Shown here: piece after piece, positions 59,153 to 64,000 of the stretch | How positions within the stretch are numbered: position 1 is the first letter of the stretch | Layout: every line of letters begins with the position of its first letter | The notes under the pieces: generated by a model | Databases searched by the model: none | What the model was told of the DNA's origin: nothing | The model's input: only the letters and a program-made list of their open reading frames with translations | Source: Eumeta japonica | Lineage: Eukaryota; Arthropoda; Insecta; Lepidoptera; Psychidae | Assembly (NCBI GenBank): GCA_005406025.1 | Contig: BGZK01000703.1 | Location: 246,407 to 310,406 of the forward strand | Reading direction: 5' to 3' | DNA: 64,000 nucleotides | Made by a program: the position numbers and the translations under genes

Positions 59153-59215
59153 CTGAAGGTCCTGCTTAGCCGCTTCGGCGCCGGCGCGCGTGTGGAAAGT
59201 CACGAATCCCACGGG
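59153..59215 (-). CDS. cpo: cpo exon: RRM1 RNP1 strand and helix 2
   Basis: A 63-nt, phase 0-0 exon encodes PVGFVTFHTRAGAEAAKQ followed by DLQ. VGFVTF is the RNP1 (beta-3) motif, whose aromatic residues stack on RNA bases; AGAEAAKQDL is the following helix. The acceptor is tacag and the donor gtttgt. It follows exon 59841-59894 without frame change (KTAS-PVGF), as in the fly and vertebrate proteins. The downstream intron (58281-59152) is unusually GC-rich and contains a long hairpin at 59018-59095. No substitution at the RNA-contacting aromatics is seen. Confidence 0.95.
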
Positions 59216-59840
59216 CTGTATGAAACAAACAACTATTAGTTTTCCATTTAATTGTAAAATGAAAAGTTATAATATAAATTAAAAACAAATCTTATCCATA
59301 CTCGGACACATAGCACGATAGAGAGTTTACCAGGAGACGTACGAAGTATATAACCTACATCAACTATTCGTCTGTAATTTTAGTGTAATTGAAATTACTT
59401 TTTTATTAAGGATCAATAATGATCAAACATTGAAAAAAAAATTAAAAAGTTCTTATATGTCACTAGATCGTTACTTTTAAAATAAGGGTTAAAAATGGCA
59501 AACCACATAAATCGAAATTCAACAGTAGATTCATCGATTGTCGAAATCGCTTGAATCCAATTCTATTAATGATAAAAAAATGTCGGTGCAGCTTAAACGG
59601 CTATATTTCAAAGGATTCTTTTTATTTTCTGACAATGAAAAATCGTTGTTGTATCAAATATTAGAATGCGATTAATAAATTATTCGAGGGGAATAAATAA
59701 ATTGGACTTTGAACTCTTTCTTAGATATCTGCACAACCGTTCGGCCTCCGAGGCGGCTTAATCCCCGACCGGCTAACTGATAACGGGTATAATTAATGAG
59801 CTAGAAGTAACCGAAATAAATGTAAAATAACATTGCTCAC

Positions 59841-59894
59841 CGATGCTGTTTTCCCGTTCTTGCTAGTCACTTTCAGCAAGGATCCTTCGTAGCC
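59841..59894 (-). CDS. cpo: couch potato (cpo) exon: RRM1 middle, RNA-binding protein
   Basis: This 54-nt exon is phase 0 at both ends and encodes GYEGSLLKVTSKNGKTAS, the loop and beta-2 strand of the first RRM of insect Couch potato (vertebrate RBPMS, nematode MEC-8 family). The minus-strand acceptor reads ttcag and the donor gtgagc, both canonical. Family members are RNA-binding proteins that act in splicing and mRNA regulation, in flies mainly in the peripheral nervous system and in diapause control (established knowledge). The exon encoding the start of RRM1, with the RNP2 motif, is not seen anywhere between here and 64,000. The window therefore opens inside a large intron and the gene is 5'-incomplete. 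The next exon, at 59153-59215, joins in frame. Identity is very secure because order, phase and sequence all fit. Confidence 0.95.
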
Positions 59895-62800
59895 CTGAAC
59901 GGATAAAATAAGATACATCATGTTAAAGGAAATACTTAATGGGAGAAACTAAATAAGAAATCATCACATAGACGAATAATTAAATTTAAATAGTATTTTT
60001 TAAAATTTTCGTCCTTCATTTATAAATGGAATCATAGGAAAATATCGAATATTTTCAGAAATTCGATAAAATCAGTAAACCCTTAGAATTATATAGACGC
60101 TTCTTAAAGGACCTATCAAATTTTGTTAAGTCCATTTGAAAATTGTAAGTTGGAATTTACTATTTTCAATTTCACTTAATAAGATAAACATGGGTTTATT
60201 CATGTATACTATTTCAAAAACAAAATGGAATGCATGGATAATAATAACTTTCTGCGAAATCATTCGCGTACGCATATTAAACTCACAAGAACTCATAAGT
60301 AATTTCGAATAAAGTTTATCTGTAGGAAAATAAGACTAAAATCGACTCTATCGAACTTCAACTTCTATATCACATATTTAAATACTAATACAAGCCAACT
60401 AAGTATGTATCAGTAGAGTTAATCGCGCAATTAATGTTGGGTTTGTCAATTTTAATTTGTAACAAAGAAACCAAATTTGATAAATAATGATTCTTCTATT
60501 TCAAATAAGTAAATGCACTATATCATATTATATGCAGTCGCATATATAGCGACACAGTGACAATTGCACACTATCACTTGGAATGCAGTCGGACAGTGGG
60601 CTATTTGACATATTATATAATGGGTTTTTTCTTATATAACTTCACCGTAACAAGGAGCCTTTCAACTCATTCAATCTTCGCAATACAAAAATTAAATTAT
60701 GCAAGATACATCCTATCAAATTCAATGTGTTAATTTGAACAAAAAAAAAACATTCCAAGCTTTATTTTAACAACGCCCCAAATTTGCCCAACGAAAAACG
60801 GTTTTCGGTACTCAGGTGAAACTCCGTGCCAGCCGGCGCCGTTGGCGGGCGCGGGCGCGCGCGCGATGGCTCCCGTGCCCGCCGCCCCGACATCCGCCCG
60901 GGCGGAACGCCGGCCGTGAGGTCGCGTGCGCGAGACAATTGTTGGCTTCCAAATATGACTTCGGAAATTCTATTCCTGTTCGATCCGATATTAAAAAATA
61001 AAGCCGATCAAGTCGAGTCGTGCGAGGCGGGCTCGCATGGAGAGCTTTTCGCTGTACGTATATAAATTACCTTTTTTAAAATGTAATGAAAATTAAATAA
61101 AATGTAAAAAAAATCTATGAAACGCAAATGTGCACAAAGTTTTTATAGGCTAGAATTTGAACACGACTCTTTCCCGTAAGTCGAGTACGATAGTAACAAC
61201 TAAGCCGTATTAAATTTAGTAATTCTTGGTGAAAATTAACAAGGCATTTTATACGCATTTCCTCTTTACAATTATTTCATTTTTTTTATGAAAATTACAC
61301 GAAAATACAAAGAGTCAGTATTTCCAATTAGGTTTTCCTGTATATTATGAACGTAACGAAACACTCAAAACTTTTTGCTTACCAAAATTAAATCCCTAAT
61401 TGAAAAAAAAAATTACTTACACTAACATATTCGTGATTGGATTACCTAACTGTGTCCATGTACCAAATCGTAACTTTTTTTTGTCTAATAGATTGGAAGA
61501 AAAATTGTTTTAACAGACTATCGACAGACAGACAGATAATCACAAAAGCGATCTCCTAAGAATTTAATTCTTAACGTGTACCGAATTTATAAAAAATGGA
61601 AACCATCCTGAAAATAATTTCGGTGCCATGTGATGGCGAAATAAAATATAAAATACTTATCTAGCGATGGCGTTTCGACTCAGCTTATTATGCTTGCGCG
61701 ACTATATGATCTCTCTAAAAAAATGAACTTTTATAGCTCCTTCTTCGAGTTTTAAAATGTAATATAACCCAAAGAAAAAATTTTGCCTGTAAAGTCGGTA
61801 TACGGGCGAAAGTTTTACGTGACAACGACTTTGAATGGTAAAATCATTTTAATGTGAATATTCATTCGTATAGTAGGAAGAAGGATGAAATAATAGTAAC
61901 AATTTAAAACATTTATTTATACAAAGAATTATATTTAAAACATTAATTTATACAAAGAATCTCGCACTGAATTTCATATTAACAAAATTTTATTTTTACC
62001 TTTACACATACATACGTATTTATATACAAATATACATACAATAACTTGCAATACATTTGCAAGCTATGCACTAATTCTCTAGCGCGCGGCAGACCGATCA
62101 TAGTTGAGTGGGAGACGCAAGGCATTCGGCGGGCCTCTCTCGTTCGGTGACTCATCGTTACGTTACCGAGCGTTACATTTTTCATAAGTGACTCCCAGCC
62201 GCAACCTAATTTAAGACGTTGTCACGTCAAAAGTAATAACCAGCAAAAAGTTAAAAAAAAAAGTAAATATATACATATATATGCATATATTTTCCGCAAA
62301 TTATTAACACGGCTACTCTTATTATTCTATATACCCTTAGGATCAACAATAAAAAAAAAATGTTTTATCTAAACATTACATACATCGCTCGCATAATACG
62401 AGAATATTTACGAATTTACCATAAGCAGGAGTTTTATGAATTCCATCTATATATGTGAGATAACGTCCGCATCTACATTAAGTCACTTTATGAAACCGCG
62501 ATGGTTAATTCGCGCGATGCGTTTGTGCGTTCAAACATTTAGGATTGCGGAAATATATATCGATATAGGGACTTGTTCATACCATAAAGGTATCATTTGA
62601 CGACTGGGGTACAAAAATATTGTATCGAATAACGTGTAGAAAATCTAGTTAAGTTCGAAAAACCTTACTATGTTTTTAAACGAAGTTCTATGTGTGTCTC
62701 ATGAATTTTTCATACCCTCATAGACGTTTCCATCTCTTATTTTACATGAATTATTGAACTGTTTAACATTGAAAACACTTCAAATAACTACCTGCCATTA

Positions 62801-62926
62801 TTCTAACCTTTACTTGTCAAAGAGTGGTGTGAACAACTAATGAATTAGGAAAAGCTTAAATGTATTATTTTATAACCATCATCTAATAGTAACTCTGAAG
62901 TTTCCTCCTCGATTTTAATATTTTTT
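59895..62926 (-). other. cpo: upstream cpo intron, mostly AT-rich
   Basis: No exon for the start of RRM1 is found here on the minus strand. GC-rich pockets lie at 60,815-60,940 (containing a gcgcgcgcgc run) and 62,080-62,170. The first has a short minus-strand frame starting MSGRRAREPSRARPRPP but lacks a convincing splice donor, so it is left uncalled. No transposon is recognised. Confidence 0.5.
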
Positions 62927-63650
62927 GGAGTTTACTCCTTAAGAATCGATTTTCATATAAGGCGCCCGGTATGAGAAAAATTTGAGGAGTAAAATCTACT
63001 GATGAATCCGAGTTACGTTTTTAGTGCGCAACTTATTGGCGCACCTTTCACTTTTCAATCGCGTGTATGTGTATACTTGTATACTTGTCTGTATACTTAT
63101 GTGTAACCAACGCAGCGAGGCAGCTGACGCATATATTGTGTGTATAGCTATATATATTATAAAAGTATACTGTTCAACATTTACAAACGATATATATATA
63201 GTGTATCAGTTATACAATTCTAATACGGATCGTCACCACTGTTTTGTTTGTGTTTTAAAGTGTTCTTTTACAATGTAAATATTTATTTTAAATACTTCTT
63301 GATAATATTTTATAATTTTAATTACAATAAATCTTCGTCTTTTTACTTAAAATTAAAAATACAAAATAATTGTAGATAGGTTAAAAAATTTCTTCTCTAA
63401 TGCTTTTTCTTCAAATATTGGTAAAAACCAAAATTTATTCAAAATACTTTCCATAATATTTTAATAATTGTAGTTATAATAAATCTTCGTTTTTTTATTA
63501 AAAATGAAAAATGAAATAATTGTACGAGTAGATAGGTAAAAAATTTTTATCTTTAATCATTTTTTTTTAATTTTTAGTCAAAACGAAATTTTCAGTTAAA
63601 TAAACTCTTTTTGCGTATGTTTAGACAATCGTACTTAAGGAGTAAACTCC
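62927..63650. mobile_element. candidate 724-bp element with 17-bp perfect terminal inverted repeats
   Basis: ggagtttactccttaag at 62927-62943 is exactly complementary to cttaaggagtaaactcc at 63634-63650. The interior is non-coding and holds a two-copy tandem repeat (63302-63602). This fits a non-autonomous DNA element (MITE) inserted in a cpo intron. Target-site duplications are not obvious, and the arm is itself partly palindromic, so chance or another origin remains possible. Confidence 0.55.
63302..63602. repeat. two-copy tandem repeat, period about 151 bp
   Basis: Both copies begin ataatatttt and contain aataaatcttcgt, then aaaataattgta or tgaaataattgta, then gataggt and aaaaaattt, starting at 63302 and 63453. 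The copies are clearly diverged. Confidence 0.75.
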
Positions 63651-64000
63651 AGTCGTGCGTCGGAGTTGACACACATTTTTTATTTAGTTTGTGTGATATG
63701 ATGTCGAATATCTTAAAAAATCCATTTTAAAGACACATAAAGAAAAAATTACGGATAAAGTCAAATTTTTAGCTCAAATCTTAGCACATATATTAAAAAA
63801 ACCTACGGTTAATGAGCAACATTAAATTTAATAAAAAATCATGTAAACTCAAAATTTTTAATTACTCATTTGGTAGTTTTAATTGTTTTTTGTATATTGT
63901 TTAAAATGTATTTTATATCAACTCCCGCACATATCTGTAACCAGACCGTGCATCGAACGCTTATCGCCACACCGCACGAGACGACATGAAGAACAACAAA

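Noticed and set aside
58892..59212. 106-codon minus-strand frame starting in the RRM1 exon
   Set aside because: Only the first 21 codons are exon; the rest reads past a good donor into GC-rich intron and loses all family resemblance.
60815..61001. Candidate alternative first exon of cpo (minus-strand MSGRRAREPSRARPRPP)
   Set aside because: The composition is a GC-run artefact; there is no clear donor and no similarity to known Couch potato N-termini.
1..64000. CRISPR arrays, operons, prophage or bacterial origin
   Set aside because: No regularly spaced repeats, ribosome-binding sites or long contiguous frames; introns and insect transposons show a eukaryotic genome.

Overview
The window is AT-rich, intron- and transposon-dense animal DNA, almost certainly from a moth or butterfly. 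The evidence is a set of Lepidoptera-type repeats: short interspersed elements with a 'gtgtccatgggcggcggtgatc'-like tail, the 'aactggccaag...agggttccg / cggaacccta' family, and RTE-type LINEs ending 'aataaaggc(tat)n'. There is also an orthologue of the insect RNA-binding protein gene couch potato (cpo) with typical GT-AG introns. I see no prokaryotic operons, CRISPR arrays, intact tRNA genes or intact transposons. The species cannot be named from the sequence.

Right part (about 52.9-64 kb, minus strand). This is the only convincing host gene, the 3' half of cpo (the RBPMS / C. elegans MEC-8 family). Exons read from right to left. The window begins inside an intron, because the exon for the start of RRM1 lies beyond 64,000. 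Then come 59841-59894 and 59153-59215 (RRM1 middle, RNP1), 58139-58280 (end of RRM1 and linker, with a NAGNAG acceptor), and 56614-56756 (a proline/histidine-rich tail ending in a stop). Further on are 55694-55869 and about 53593-53803, which together encode a second RRM, and a probable last coding exon near 52930-52993. The gene can therefore make a one-RRM protein stopping in the fifth exon, or a two-RRM protein if an alternative splice bypasses that stop. A CpG-richer stretch at 48.8-52.9 kb may be its long 3' UTR or downstream regulatory DNA.

Left and middle part (1-48.8 kb). This is a graveyard of mobile elements. It holds RTE-type LINE ends (105-340, 9668-9930), a CR1/Jockey-group fragment (1580-1975) followed by an R1-clade LINE relic (1985-3879), and a three-copy unclassified repeat (3880-4368, 10134-10617, 10633-10773). 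It also holds a pipsqueak-HTH transposase fragment (7401-7703), a Ty3/gypsy integrase tail (11850-12040) inside a 17-bp inverted-repeat frame, and a CXC cysteine-rich fragment (16642-16866). A Jockey LINE (20745-22180), a 150-bp tandem repeat (29370-29850), a 5S-rRNA-derived pseudogene (30468-30560) and two 'agggttccg' elements (33590-34365, 35027-35789) follow. The most unusual composite is an RTE LINE relic flanked by two direct copies of a Penelope-like fragment (38650-41592). Four SINE-like copies are scattered among these.

Between the elements are small GC-rich islands in otherwise AT-rich DNA (around 9.4, 13.8, 19.1, 23.6, 27.0, 31.0, 32.4, 33.1 and 44.5 kb). Two of them carry protein-like open frames with good splice sites that I could not identify. 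A recurrent feature is perfect short hairpins (15-21 bp stems, 4-10 nt loops), suggesting repeated local inverted duplication; one lies in an R1 relic where the ancestral sequence can be inferred, and a different strong hairpin lies in a cpo intron.
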